This document shows, piece after piece, positions 12,104-22,847 of a stretch of 64,000 nucleotides of DNA. A program made the translations under genes and the position numbers. How positions within the stretch are numbered: position 1 is the stretch's first letter; each line of letters begins with the position of its first letter. The notes beneath the pieces are model-generated. The model was not told the origin of the DNA. It was given only the letters and a program-made list of their open reading frames with translations, and ran no database searches. Origin of the DNA: Prillingera fragicola (lineage: Eukaryota > Basidiomycota > Tremellomycetes > Trichosporonales > Trichosporonaceae). The stretch is taken from positions 558,001-622,000 of the forward strand of contig BEDY01000001.1 of the NCBI GenBank assembly GCA_002335605.1. Reading direction: 5' to 3'.

Positions 12104-12375
12104 TGCTTGTGCTGGGCTTTGAGGTGCAAATAGTAGTAGAGGAAGGAGGATGATGGCGGGTCTGCTGGAGTCGATTTCGTCAACGGACAGTGGACAGGAA
12201 CACGAGAAGGAAGACACGTGGCTAAATGGGAGGTATAGATATATTTACTTTCCCCCGCATGGCTGGCACGAGTGACGCGACGACGACGCAGCAAGTGGAC
12301 AGCCTACTACAACGACAGTCACCCGTTTCTTCTGCTGCAGCAGCATCATCACCACACTCAAACTCTCTACTCATC
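12104..12375. promoter_or_regulatory. Shared divergent promoter (WRS1 / SEC11)
   Basis: 272 bp separate the two start codons. Pol II promoters for both essential genes must lie here. An ATATATTTAC-like AT stretch lies near 12235-12245; no other motif stands out. Confidence 0.45.
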
Positions 12376-13353
12376 ATGTTTGGCGAAGAGATAGCCAAAC
12401 TGCGCAAACTCGGCGTCAAAGGAGTGAGTATGCTCGGGGCCACAAGTCCCACAACAACCCCCTCCACCGACAACGCCCTGCCGTTCATGTTGGCGACCAA
12501 ATAAATGCTTATACCCACGCGCAGGTCCTCTTCCAGATTCTTCAGGTCCTCAATGTTGTCGCATCAGGTCTGGTCATGTGGAAGGCCCTTTGTCTTCTCA
12601 CAAACTCTGAATCCCCCATTGTCGTCGTCCTCTCGTATGTGTCGGACTGTCGTGGCTACAGCTCGTGGCTGCAGCTGTACAGTGGCTAACACACGCAGCG
12701 GCTCTATGGAACCTGCCTTCTACCGCGGTGACATTCTCTTCCTGACCAACTTTGCCGACGTCCCGTACGAGGTTGGAGACATTACCGTTTACAAGGTGTA
12801 AGTTGGCAGTCTCGCGCCCGTTCATTTTGAGCTGACAATGTCAGTCCCGGAGATCCCCTTGGGACGCCAATCGTTCACCGAGTTATCGCACAGCACACTA
12901 CGTACGTCACGCTGAGCGTATCTATATGCTGACGGCCGCAGGAACGTGACACAATTGCTCCTCACCAAAGGTGACAACAATGCAGGCGATGACTATCCAC
13001 TGTACCGTGGACCTGAGTGGCTTGATTCCAAGCACATCGTGGGCAAGCTGACTGGGTAAGTGTCGAATACGAGTTATACGGCTGGTCATGTCGTTTGCTC
13101 GAGTGACGACACCTTGAGGCTGAGCGAGCTACCCCGATACTGAAGCGAAAGCCCAAGCCGTGGCCATTGGGACAGCGCGCTAACTTCCCAGATTTTTGCC
13201 GTATGTTGGCTACGTCACAATCGCAATGGTGAGCTCTACACAGCCAGCAATGACAACTGGCGCTAACACTCGCAGAACGACTATCCGCAGCTCAAGTACG
13301 CGCTGCTGGGCGGCGTGGGTCTGTTCCTCCTGGTGAACAAGGAGCATTCGTAG
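12376..13353 (+). CDS. SEC11: Signal peptidase complex catalytic subunit SEC11
   Basis: 180-residue integral ER membrane protease assembled from seven exons. The sequence starts [20 protein letters not shown], followed by one signal-anchor segment. The S26B catalytic residues are visible: SGSMEP (Ser at about 55), VHRV (His about 97) and GDNN (Asp about 116). It removes signal peptides from proteins entering the ER. The C-terminal segment [17 protein letters not shown] is the short hydrophobic tail typical of Sec11. Six introns of 40-110 nt with CTGAC/CTAAC branch sites interrupt a very short gene. A 5'-proximal ATG at 12259 is out of this frame. Length equals the family norm. Confidence 0.93.
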
Positions 13354-13806
13354 AGTTCATGTATTGGTAGCATGTGGTTTGCTCTGCGCCCGAGGGGTGG
13401 AGGCCTGGTGCTTGCCACGTACGCTGTGGGGGAGGGCAAGTGGATATGTGAGAGTCAGACGCAGAAGGAACGAGTGGCCAAAGGAAAGTGGGGCCACGGC
13501 AGTGCGCAGCTCCTCCCTGGCTTCAGACCGAGGGATTCATCTATACTGAAAGCAGTTTTGAACGTTCAGCATGGGGATGCCGAGGCTATCGGCTACTCCC
13601 TGGCCACCGCCCATCACCTTGAGGTTCCTGTCGACGTCTCGTCCAACGCTGACAGGGCGCGGCCAAAGTCCCAACTTGTCGAACATGTGGCACTGATGTC
13701 AACACACCTCCCCGACCTTCGCCAGCTCCAGTCCACACTCCCACTGCCGCTCAGACGTCCACAGACACTGCCCAGGTCCCGAGCACAGTGCGTGACCACC
13801 AAAAAG
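13354..13806. other. Intergenic region 3' of SEC11
   Basis: Holds the SEC11 3' end and the pol III terminator side of the tRNA gene. No further gene is supported. Confidence 0.35.
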
Positions 13807-13911
13807 TGGACGAGTTAGGAATCGAACCAAAGACCTTTTCAAGTACGCTTGGTGAAGCCATGGCGGCCGCTCAATGCGAATGAAACGCTCTACCAACTGA
13901 GCTACACGCCC
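13807..13911 (-). tRNA. tRNA-Ala (anticodon CGC) with 32-nt intron
   Basis: The folded molecule has a 5' acceptor strand GGGCGTG and 3' strand CTCGTCC with discriminator A. It includes the G3-U70 pair that identifies alanine tRNAs and a U6-U67 mismatch that, as I recall it, yeast tRNA-Ala shares. The D arm is GCTC/GAGC with A-box TAGCTCAGTTGG; the B-box is GGTTCGATTCC. The anticodon stem is TTTCA/TGAAA and the anticodon CGC lies at 13876-13878. A canonical-position intron after base 37 occupies 13843-13874. The T stem has one T-T mismatch. TTTTT directly follows the 3' end (13801-13805), a pol III terminator. The gene decodes the rare GCG alanine codon and needs tRNA splicing. Confidence 0.93.
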
Positions 13912-14227
13912 AACAAAGTTGTAGATTTCGGCCGGCGGCGGTGCGCTAAAGAAGTCGATAGGACTATGGGGCCCTCCTCTGCAGACAATTGTCATGTAGA
14001 ATGTGGTTGGCGAAGTGCACAGATGTGTACGGACGTGTAGCAGATGTGCCCTGTTCCTGATTCGTGTCGTGTTTCATCTCGGGGACAGATGTGTATGCCT
14101 GGGCCACCTTTAGGTGTAGTAATTGCGGGCATGCGGGCATCAAGTCACTCTGGCCGGTTGTCTGTCTCGTCCTACTCTCATCGGCATCTTTATCGTCTCC
14201 ACTCACATCCTGTCTCACACTGACACC
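13912..14227. promoter_or_regulatory. Promoter region of the F-box-like gene
   Basis: 316 bp between the 5' end of the tRNA and the next start codon. Only weak pyrimidine-rich leader character is visible. Confidence 0.3.
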
Positions 14228-15817
14228 ATGCCCAGTCGAGCGCCTGCCTCCGCGGCATCGGACCACCCTCAGCAGCAACGAACAACCGCCGCATCCGTAC
14301 TCGACGCCACAGCATACCCGCATATCCACGATCGCATTCTTCTGTACGCCGGCCGTGAAGGTCTACTCGCGCTCCGTGGGGCCAACCGCGCATGGCGTGC
14401 TCAGGCCGATGCACTCCTCGCAAAGCACATTGTCCTCTGTAATGCCGAATCGCAACCCCGCCTCACTCCTCTCGTGCACCACAAAGGCGAGTCTCACTAT
14501 CCTCGCAAGTGGCGTGTGAATGTGCGTGGACCTCATGGACAGCGGCTACCGCAGTTCATGGCCTGGGACGAGGGGTATTCCCCATCGCTGCCTGCAGCGG
14601 TGCGTGACCACACCGTAGCGCCGGGCAGCCGTCCGCTAGGCCTTGACGAGTGGTATGCGCTTCCCGACAAGTCTTCGGCGGCTGCAAAACCATCAAAGCT
14701 TTTCAGCGTGTTCAAATCCACAAAGACAAAGGGAGATGCAGCAAAGGAGCTAGATACGCGGCAAGCAGCGCGGCGCGCTGCGGCTGTCGTACAGTGCTTT
14801 TCCTCGCTGCCCGGATCGGTACCACACGTAGTAGACATTGTTGGGCCGGTGCCACGCGCGCGCCGGCTCGAGCTCCTTGGTGCCATCTCGGGCCCGTTCA
14901 TTCTGCGGTCGCACCAATACATGCGCCAATCTCCAGAGATCTACATCAAGTCAAGACAGGTACATGGCGACGTCCGACACTTTTACCAATCTGGTTTCGG
15001 CGCAGAATTGCGTGAAGTCTTGCTTGATACTCAGAATCGGTTGCCTGTCACTACGCTGGTCTCGTTTGAAGGCTGCCGTCGTAGGGACGACGCCGACAGT
15101 GTAAAGACGTACAGCTGCCAAGACCTCAAAGTCCACAATCTGCCTCGCACCGCCAAATATGTGCGCAACCTCGTCTCTGAACACGGCGTGCACTACGGTC
15201 AGCTCGGAATGGACCACGGAGCCATGCGCAGCTGGGGTCCAGATTTGCGCGAGATTGTGTACGTGTTCCACCAGCCCACACAGTTGGGCGGTTCATGCGT
15301 CCCTACCAGCAGGCTACTTGAGGCCGACTTTCATCTTCTTGCGCCCCTGTTCAATGCCGGATCGGTCCTTCTCTCCCAGGCCCGCATTACACTTGTCGGT
15401 CTGACCAACATGCACGCCTGCGACTACTTTACCGCACCTTTGCAACCCTATGCCAGCGTCTCGGAGGCCGAAATCAGCGCGCAGTTGGCCGAATATACCC
15501 ATTCCGTGTTGAACCCCCCCGTTGACCGCCCTGGCGACACCCGCCGGTGCGCCGGTGTACCACTAGCCAGGTATGTGGCCGCGACACTGGAAGCCTTTAG
15601 GTACATGATGAAGGAGTCGCCGCCCCCGGACGAGCTGTGGCCAGACCGCCCAAAGTCGGCTCGCAAGGGATCAGTAGAGGTGATGCGTTGGTGGAACGAT
15701 CACCAGGACGTTGCCGACAAGCTCCTTGCCAATATCAGGTTTCTCAGCATGGACGAGTACAAGGCCGACGTTGGAGAGACCATGTTTGAGATTGAGACAA
15801 ACGAAGAGTACGAGTAG
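14228..15817 (+). CDS. F-box-like protein of unknown target
   Basis: Single exon, 529 residues. Residues 25-70 read YPHIHDRILLYAGREGLLALRGANRAWRAQAD, an F-box-like helical module of the kind that binds Skp1 in SCF ubiquitin ligases. The rest lacks a substrate-binding repeat I recognise. It contains a Lys-rich insert (KPSKLFSVFKSTKTKGD), alternating hydrophobic strands and an acidic C-terminus (FEIETNEEYE). Such F-box-like proteins form expanded families in tremellomycetes, so paralogs elsewhere in the genome are likely, but that is inference. No membrane segments. The tRNA-Ala gene lies upstream on the opposite strand. Confidence 0.6.
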   Translation: MPSRAPASAASDHPQQQRTTAASVLDATAYPHIHDRILLYAGREGLLALRGANRAWRAQADALLAKHIVLCNAESQPRLTPLVHHKGESHYPRKWRVNVRGPHGQRLPQFMAWDEGYSPSLPAAVRDHTVAPGSRPLGLDEWYALPDKSSAAAKPSKLFSVFKSTKTKGDAAKELDTRQAARRAAAVVQCFSSLPGSVPHVVDIVGPVPRARRLELLGAISGPFILRSHQYMRQSPEIYIKSRQVHGDVRHFYQSGFGAELREVLLDTQNRLPVTTLVSFEGCRRRDDADSVKTYSCQDLKVHNLPRTAKYVRNLVSEHGVHYGQLGMDHGAMRSWGPDLREIVYVFHQPTQLGGSCVPTSRLLEADFHLLAPLFNAGSVLLSQARITLVGLTNMHACDYFTAPLQPYASVSEAEISAQLAEYTHSVLNPPVDRPGDTRRCAGVPLARYVAATLEAFRYMMKESPPPDELWPDRPKSARKGSVEVMRWWNDHQDVADKLLANIRFLSMDEYKADVGETMFEIETNEEYE

Positions 15818-16303
15818 AGTACGTAGAGTGCTTTATGGCGTTACATGACGAGATATGAAGTGTGGATGCTGCTGGGTGGAGCCAAGATGCCGACCAAGAT
15901 TGCCGATTTGGTGACGGGCTTTTGATGAACATCATGCCCTGGATAGTGAGCGGGCAACATCCAGGTGACTGACTCCTTTCTTACCAGCCCCCATCCGAGA
16001 CTCTGGCCCGCTCCACAAGCGCAGACGGCGGCCAAGTGCGCAGTGCTGCTGCTTTGCTCCAGCGGCCAGGATGGCGGTCAGGCCAGATGACGGCCCCTTG
16101 GTGCCGAATTGTCAAAAATACTAGCTAGATGATGACAGACATGACAAAGCCAGTTGACGTCTGTTAACTCGAGCAACTACTATTCTGTCAACTCGGGTCA
16201 CCAGTGTCCACTGTTAAACTCGACATCGCCATCTCTGCATCGAGCCCCATCGAGCAAGCGAGACAACAACAACCGGCGCCCTTGACTGCGGCGACCCACC
16301 ACC
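15818..16303. promoter_or_regulatory. Intergenic region upstream of the second MFS gene
   Basis: 486 bp. It contains a repeated GTTAACTCGAG / GTCAACTCGGG-like pair near 16160-16200, possibly a duplicated regulator site. No coding sequence. Confidence 0.35.
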
Positions 16304-18789
16304 ATGAGCCACCTCATACCGACGACAGACTCACCACAGCTAAAGTTCACCTCCACACCAACCGCGCAATCAACGGGCATTGACTGCGACACTGTATCCA
16401 ACCCTTCAACAGCGACCCGCGACACGCTCGCCTTGGACATGGACGACAACGACAAGGAGGGTCCCAAAACCGCGACGCCAGCTCTCAGCGCCCGTCCCTC
16501 CCAGACGACCCTCGCGGCCGACGCCGCCCTCCCACCGGGATGCTCTTACGGGGAGCTGCCTCCTGTCGACGGTGGTGCAGCCGAGCGCGTCATCTGGGTA
16601 GACTTTCCTGCTGGGTCGACCGATAACCCATTCTACTTTTCGCGCAACCGCAAGGTCGGTATCACGCTCGTGGCTATTGTGTACACTTTTGTCTCTGGTA
16701 TGTACCTTTCGATGTGGAGGCGCAGACTGACAATGTCCCTGCAGCATTCACAACGTCGGCCTATGCCATCTCGACCGACTCGATGGTCCGAAGCATACCC
16801 ATGAACACACGGGAGATGGAGGCCGGGTTAGCGCTGTATGCCTACGGTTTTGGAGTATTCCCCCTCTTCCTCGCCCCGCTGTCAGAAGAGTTTGGTCGCA
16901 AGTGGACCTATGTCGGTGCATGTGTGTGCTACTGGCTGATGCACCTCCCTCTTGCATTGTGAGTACGTCGCGAACCCTGGGTGTGCAAAGGTGGAGCGCA
17001 CCACGATGGTCATCACCGGGGTGATCGGTGTCACCGGCCCCGCCGCAACACCACCGCGGCTAACCCGGCTGTGGCCCCGAAGACCTCCTATCTCTGCTAT
17101 CGCTCTCCACACCCCGTTGAGGCGCCGCAGCACGCGCTAACGGGCGCCTTCAGAGCAAAAAATGTCGAAACAGTCCTAATCTCGCGCTTTCTCATCGGCG
17201 GCGCGGGCTCTATCGGAGCGACGCTCGTCGGCGGCACCATTTCCGACATTTACATCCCAGCGCACAGGGGTATCCCAATGTCCTTGTTTGGCTTCTGCGC
17301 CGTCTTCGGTACTGGCCTCGGCGGGGCGCTCATGAGCTTTGTCGAAGCGACGGTCGGGTGGCGATGGGTGTGGTGGTCGCAGTTCAGTACGTTACATCAG
17401 CGGTGTGGCACTGACAGGTCAGTCTTCATGGGCATCTTTACGCCAATCGTCGTCGTCGTGATGCGCGAGACGCGCGCACCAGTGATCCTGCGCCGCAGGG
17501 CCGCCAAGCTGCGCCGTGAACGCGGCATGTCGGACGGCGCACGCTATCTTGCCCACTCTGAAGTGGACAAGGTCAAGTTTATGACGGCGATGCGGCACTC
17601 ATTGCTCCGCCCGCTTATATTCCTCGTAAAGGAGCCAATCGTCACCTTCTTCTCGCTGTGGATTGCACTTGGCGTACGTCCCTTGTGGATCCTGGAGCTG
17701 ACAACCAGTGGGGAGTGTTCTACTCGCAGATCTCGGGGCTTCCCTACATCTACAAGCGGCTGCACAACTTTAGCATCATTGGCGTCGGGCAGGTATACTG
17801 GACCATCTGGTGAGTTGCCTTTTTTTTATAGCCAAGCTGAAACGCCAAAAGCCTCGGCGCCGCAATCGGCCTCTTTGCCAACTTTTTCCAAGAGCGCGTC
17901 TATCGTGCGCGCGCAGCAAAGCACGGCGTCGAAGCCCGTCTGTATGCGCCCATGGTCGCTGGTATCCTCTTTGCCGCCGGATGCTTTATTACCGGCTTTA
18001 CAGCCCTGCCGAGCGTGCACTGGATCGGGCCGTGCTTTGGGATAACAATTTTGCTGGGTGAGTCCGTGCCCCCTGCGTTTCCGTGATCTGTGCAGCTCGC
18101 TATCAAAGAGTGTTATTGTGTCGTGCGTGGATGGTGTCGGAGAATGCCGAATCCCGGCGGCCGCTCCGTTGGATTGCTCGGCGCCGAGAATCCACAACCT
18201 CCAATTCCACAAGCCGGACCACGCCGCTCCCTGCTTCCCCACAATCCCAAGCGTGCACACGCTGACAGCCCCAGCTGCCATCATGACAATCTACATTACT
18301 TCCTTTACCTAGTGAGTAGTCCGCCGCCCGGCCGTCGCCGCCCGTTATCTCCGAGGAATGTCTCAACACCTTTACTGACATCCTGTAAGCTTGTCAGAGT
18401 GCTATGGCAAGTATGCCTCCTCGGCCATCGCCGGCCAGTCCTTTGCCCGCAATATGTTTGGGGGCTCGTTTACGTTTTTTACCACAATCATGTTTGACGC
18501 GATAACCGTCCGGTGGGGTCTGGTGCTCATGGGCGGCGTCGCTGCCCTACTCGCCCTCGTCCCCTTTGTGGCATTCTTTTACGGCCCGCAGATCCGTGCG
18601 CGGTCACCGTATTCGCGCGAGCTCATGGCGCTTGAAAAGGAGGATATTGAGAATGAGCGATATCAGCGTGAGGCGCTCGGCATGGATGTGCGCGACATGG
18701 AGGATTTGGAGGGGGACGTTAATGAGTCGTCCGCGGCTGGGTATCAGCATGGCGCGCAGGGTGGGCATAGAGGTGGAGAGAAGGTGTAG
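16304..18789 (+). CDS. MFS transporter, DHA1 family (fungal 12-TM multidrug/polyamine type)
   Basis: Multi-exon gene with roughly eight exons. After a 130-residue cytosolic N-terminus with the DHA1-typical STDNPFYFSRNRKV box come twelve membrane segments. Motif A-like LSEEFGRKW lies in loop 2-3, RFLIGGAGSIGATLVGG in segment 4 and GWRWVWW before segment 6. Later pieces are PLIFLVKEPIVTFFSLWIALG, ISGLPYIYKRLHNFSIIGVGQVYW, and SECYGKYASSAIAGQSFARNMFGG. The C-terminus is acidic and cytosolic. The family exports drugs or polyamines by proton antiport. Exon joins near 17400, 17680-17705, 17810-17850, 18060-18275 and 18312-18390 follow GT-AG introns with CTGAC branch sites; exact borders of two are uncertain. 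It is not a recent duplicate of the transporter at 3299. Confidence 0.83.
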
Positions 18790-19070
18790 ATCTAGAACAG
18801 GGCTGGGAGCATCTGTAGGCATAATCTTATAAATCTTATCAGTACGTCATGCATTGTTAGCATTGAACGTGGAAGTCAGTCGCGCTTGTCTCGCTGGCTC
18901 GCGGTTGCAGCCAACATGCCACGGGCTTGTCGATATATGTACATCTGCGCCTGCCAGTGTACGACGATGCCAAAGGCGTGCAGGGGTATATCATGCGCCA
19001 TGTAGGTGATGTTGCTGTCGTCGTCGTGCCGTCGCGTTGACACTTTGTTGTACGGTAATGCCGCACACTT

Positions 19071-19472
19071 TTAAACCTTCTTGCCTGCATTGGCGCGTTT
19101 CCGTGCCTCTCCAGCCGAGACCTTTGCGAAGAAGAGCCCGATGCCCACGAGGCCAGTGAGCAGCAAAAGGGCTGGGCCGCGGGTCGCCCATTCGCGCGCG
19201 GGGAAGAGGGCGTGTAGGGATGATGCGTCGTCGACAAAGGGCTTGCTATGTTAGCGTCGGGTAGAGATGTGAAAGAGACATACGAGGAAGAGAGCCCAAA
19301 TGGTGTAGTAGATAAAGACAAATGCCGCTACGAACAGCATTGCTGAGCCGAGGAGCTTGTCCGAGGTCGCCTGTGTGGAGGAAGGTGAGCAAGTTGACGA
19401 GGAAGGCGGTGAGGTGAGCAGGGGAGGAAAGCGTTAGCTAGGCTATGAGCAAGATTAGAAGCTGCTTACCAT
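19071..19472 (-). CDS. DPM2: Dolichol-phosphate mannosyltransferase subunit DPM2
   Basis: 86 residues in three exons. Exon 1 (19470-19472) is only the ATG. Exon 2 (19284-19370) reads ATSDKLLGSAMLFVAAF then IYYTIWALFL, exon 3 (down from 19241) reads PFVDDASSLHALFP and a second membrane helix GPALLLLTGLVGIGLFFAKV with a Lys-rich end. This matches human DPM2 in length, in the two hairpin helices, and at the IYYTxWxxxLPFhD core. DPM2 anchors and activates the dolichol-phosphate mannose synthase at the ER membrane, feeding N-glycans, GPI anchors and O-mannosylation. The acceptor before PFVDD is read as GCAAG; using TAG four bases earlier breaks frame. Confidence 0.88.
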
Positions 19473-20370
19473 GATGACCTGAGTGAAAGTGGAGAGGAGG
19501 AGAGTTGCTTGTGAGTGATCCTGCAAGTGCTGGTTGTCGTTGCTCGTCACACCGACCAGGCCCACTGCTGGATGCGACGCACCTCCACGCGTCGAGGACA
19601 TGCCCGGAATCTAATCTTACTGCTGTTCATATATCATCCGCCTACTTAACCATGTGCACACGTAATGTCCACGTGTGCTGCCGCCACCGCCGCGGCCGGA
19701 GTGTGCGATTGGGATGGCTGATGCGCATTGTTCACGGATTCTTGAATAACCGAAGACCCCGGTGGTTCCCCGTAAACCCTGGGCCATGATAGGCTGGCTG
19801 GGCAAGCTGCAGCAGCAAAGCGCAGAACAATGGCCATGCATGTCGCGTCGGCCCTGACCGTCCCAGGCAGCAGCCCAGCACAAGACTGTGACGACTGCTG
19901 ACGCGCGTGGAACAGGTGGCAGAGTGGGCTGTAGTGGGCGTGCGACCTGGCGCGCACCAATGCGGGGGCCGTGACTGGCTGGGCTGACACCTCCTCCGCC
20001 GGTCCGGGTCAACGTTCTCTCGTTAGCCGTCGCACACCCATCCGGCCCCTCTCTCGCCTTGCCCCTCTTGCAGTAGTGCACCTTGTTAAAAGGCCTAGCC
20101 GGATATCATCAGTTGCCTTTCTTCACCATACCGCTCCTCCTCGTACACACTCACAGGCAGCGACCCATATTCTCAGACTCGAAAGGGGATCACTAAAGAG
20201 TACGTCCACTGCTCAGTGCCATCGCATCGCACCGCATGCTAACCACCGCGCTTTTCCGCTCCCACACTTTCGTTCTCATCGCTTTCCTCCCACGCTGCGT
20301 CCCTGCCAGCAGTCTTCCACTCTAGACCTACAGTACTTTGCTAGTTTATACCTCTTTACACCCATTCATC
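19473..20370. promoter_or_regulatory. Shared divergent promoter (DPM2 / fumarate reductase)
   Basis: 898 bp. The half next to the fumarate reductase start (20000-20370) is a long pyrimidine-rich leader with CTCTC and CCTCC runs, usual for highly expressed fungal genes. No gene is supported. Confidence 0.4.
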
Positions 20371-22579
20371 ATGTCCAAGGTTATCGTCGTCGGCGGTGGT
20401 CTCTCTGGCCTTTCGGCTGCCCACACTGTCATTGAGCGTGGAGGCAACGTTGTAAGTAGTGGCGCGTCTCCGGTTAACTCGGCCACAAAGGCCCGGCGCA
20501 ACCCAACCAACCAGTGCCGACCGATTGGATGCTGACTGGCTCGTAGCTCATGCTTGACAAGAACTCGTTCATGGGTGTGCGTATTGGCTCGCTATCGCCA
20601 TTGCTCGAAGCAATCGCGACAGCAGCGCCGCAAAGCCGGTTCACTGACCTCTTCCCAGGGCAACTCTACCAAGGCCACTTCTGGAATCAACGGTGCCGGT
20701 ACCAAGGTAAGTCGTGCCATCGTGTTGCGCGTATGGTTTACTGACGTCACCCTCTAGGCTCAGCAGGTTAGTTGTGCCACTCCCGTTGCATCGGGAACGA
20801 CGCTCCATGGTGGACGCGTGAGAAAAATGCATGTACTGACACGTCGCGCAGGACCTCGACATTCCTGACACTGCCGCCAAGTTGTGAGTAGTTGTGCTGG
20901 GCCCCGTATTTCACGCACGGTGACTAACGTACTTTAGCTTTGCCGACACCAAAAAGTCTGCTCGTGACCTTGCTCGCGACGACCTCATCCACGTCCTCAC
21001 CTACCAGTCTGGTGATGCCGTCAACTGGCTCGTTGAGAAGTTTGGCCTTGACCTCTCCAAGGTCTCGCGTCTCGGTGGTCACTCGGAGAAGCGTACCCAC
21101 CGTGGTGGCGCCCAGTTCCCCGGCATGACCATTACCTACGCTCTGATGGAGAAGCTCGAGGAGATTGCTGCCAACAAGCCTGACCGCGCCGTCATCAAGA
21201 AGAAGGCCAACGTCACCAAGCTCATCAAGAACGGTGACGAGGTCGTCGGTGTCGAGTACACCCACGGCGGCAAGCAGTACACTGAGCACGGTGTCGTCAT
21301 TCTTGCCACTGGTGGTTACGCCGCCGACTTTACCGAGGACTCGCTCCTCAAGAAGTACACTCCCCAGTACTACGACCTCCCCACCACCAACGGTGACCAC
21401 TGCACTGGTGACGGCCACAAGATGGCCATGGCCGTCGGCGCCAAGGGTATCGACCTCGAGAAGGTCCAGGTTCACCCCACTGGTCTCGTCGACCCCAAGG
21501 ACCCCGAGGCCAAGGTCAAGTTCCTTGCTGCCGAGGCTCTCCGTGGTGTCGGTGGTCTCCTCATCGACAACACTGGTAACCGTTTCGTCGACGAGCTCCA
21601 GCACCGTGACTTTGTCACCAACAAGATGTGGGAGAACAACAAGTTCCCCGTCCGTCTTATTCTCAACCCCACCTCCTCCAAGGAGATTGAGTGGCACATC
21701 AAGCACTACGTTGGTCGCGGCCTCATGAAGAAGTACAACTCGGGTACCGACCTTGCCAAGGACATTGGCTGCTCGCCCGAGGTTCTCAAGAAGACCTTTG
21801 ACGACCACAACAAGTACGCCAAGGCCCCCGGCACCGACCCCTTCGGCAAGAAGTTCTTCTCCGGTGGTGACTTCTCGATGGACGACCCTTACAACGTTGC
21901 CCTCATGACCCCCGTCCTCCACTACACCATGGGTGGTCTCGAGATCGGCACCGACTCGGCCGTCCACGGTGACAACGCCAAGTCTATCCCCGGTCTCTTC
22001 GCCTGTGGTGAGCTCGCCGGTGGTGTCCACGGTGCCAACCGTCTCGGTGGTTCATCGCTCCTCGGCTGTGTCGTCTTTGGCCGTGTCGCCGGTGGCTCCG
22101 CCTCGTCCTACCTCCTTTCGGAGCTGTCCAACTCGACTGCTGCCAACCGTCTGGCCACTGTCGGTGACCACCTCCAGACCACGGTCCGCGCCGACCCCTC
22201 CACCAAGTCGATCACCCTCGAGTTCAACTGGGCCGGTGCCGGTGGTGCCGCCGCCTCGTCGTCGGCCCCTGCCGCTTCGGCTTCGGCCGCCGCCCCCGCC
22301 GCTCAGGAGGCACCCAAGGCCGAGGCCAAGCCCGAGCCCAAGTCGGGCGAGTACACTGCCGAGGAGGTCGCCAAGCACAACACTGAAAAGGACTGCTGGG
22401 TCATCATCAACGACGAGGTCCTCGATGTCACCGAGTTCCTCCACGACCACCCGGGAGGCGCCAAGGCCATCCTCCTCTACGCTGGCCGCGACGCCACCGA
22501 GGAGTTTGCCATGATCCACCCCGAGGACGTTATCCAGAAGTACGCCCCCGAGTCGATCATTGGCAAGCTGAAGAAGTAA
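20371..22579 (+). CDS. OSM1: Soluble fumarate reductase fused to cytochrome b5
   Basis: 613 residues in six exons (20371-20451, 20547-20576, 20659-20706, 20758-20766, 20852-20883, 20938-22579), including a 9-nt micro-exon coding Ala-Gln-Gln. The N-terminus MSKVIVVGGGLSGLSAA is the FAD-binding Rossmann motif and there is no presequence, so a cytosolic Frd1-like form is likely. Flavin/substrate signatures GGNSTKATSGINGAG, VQVHPTG and HYTMGGLEIG, plus GELAGGVHGANRLGG, are all intact; it should reduce fumarate to succinate, re-oxidising FADH2 under low oxygen. A Pro/Ala-rich linker joins a C-terminal cytochrome b5 domain with heme ligands in DHPGG (His about 571) and MIHPEDV. The codon use is strongly biased to C-ending codons, suggesting high expression. 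Confidence 0.92.
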
Positions 22580-22847
22580 ACGTTTGATTGGCCTCGCCCA
22601 AAATCAACTGACGCGATGTGAGGTCGGCGTCGAGAGCGTTGTAGCCTGTTGTGTATATGCAGAAATCATTCCTATCTGTGTGCTGCGCTTTGGCTGCCAA
22701 CTTGCTTTACTCATGTCTCGTCATGAAATGCCCGATGCGACAGTCAGAGTGGTCAGACACAAGCGCCCAAGACACTCGCTCAACTAACCCGCTGTGGTCT
22801 CACGTCATGCCTGAATATCTACTTGTGTCGTGCATGGAATACTACAT
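22580..22847. other. Convergent gap
   Basis: 268 bp between the 3' ends of two convergent genes. No gene seen. Confidence 0.4.

Noticed and set aside
12104..12217. Upstream extension of WRS1
   Set aside because: The frame is open to 12217 but starts with GTG; the first ATG is at 12103.
20924..22030. 368-codon minus-strand frame opposite fumarate reductase
   Set aside because: Antisense shadow produced by C-rich third positions of the real gene.
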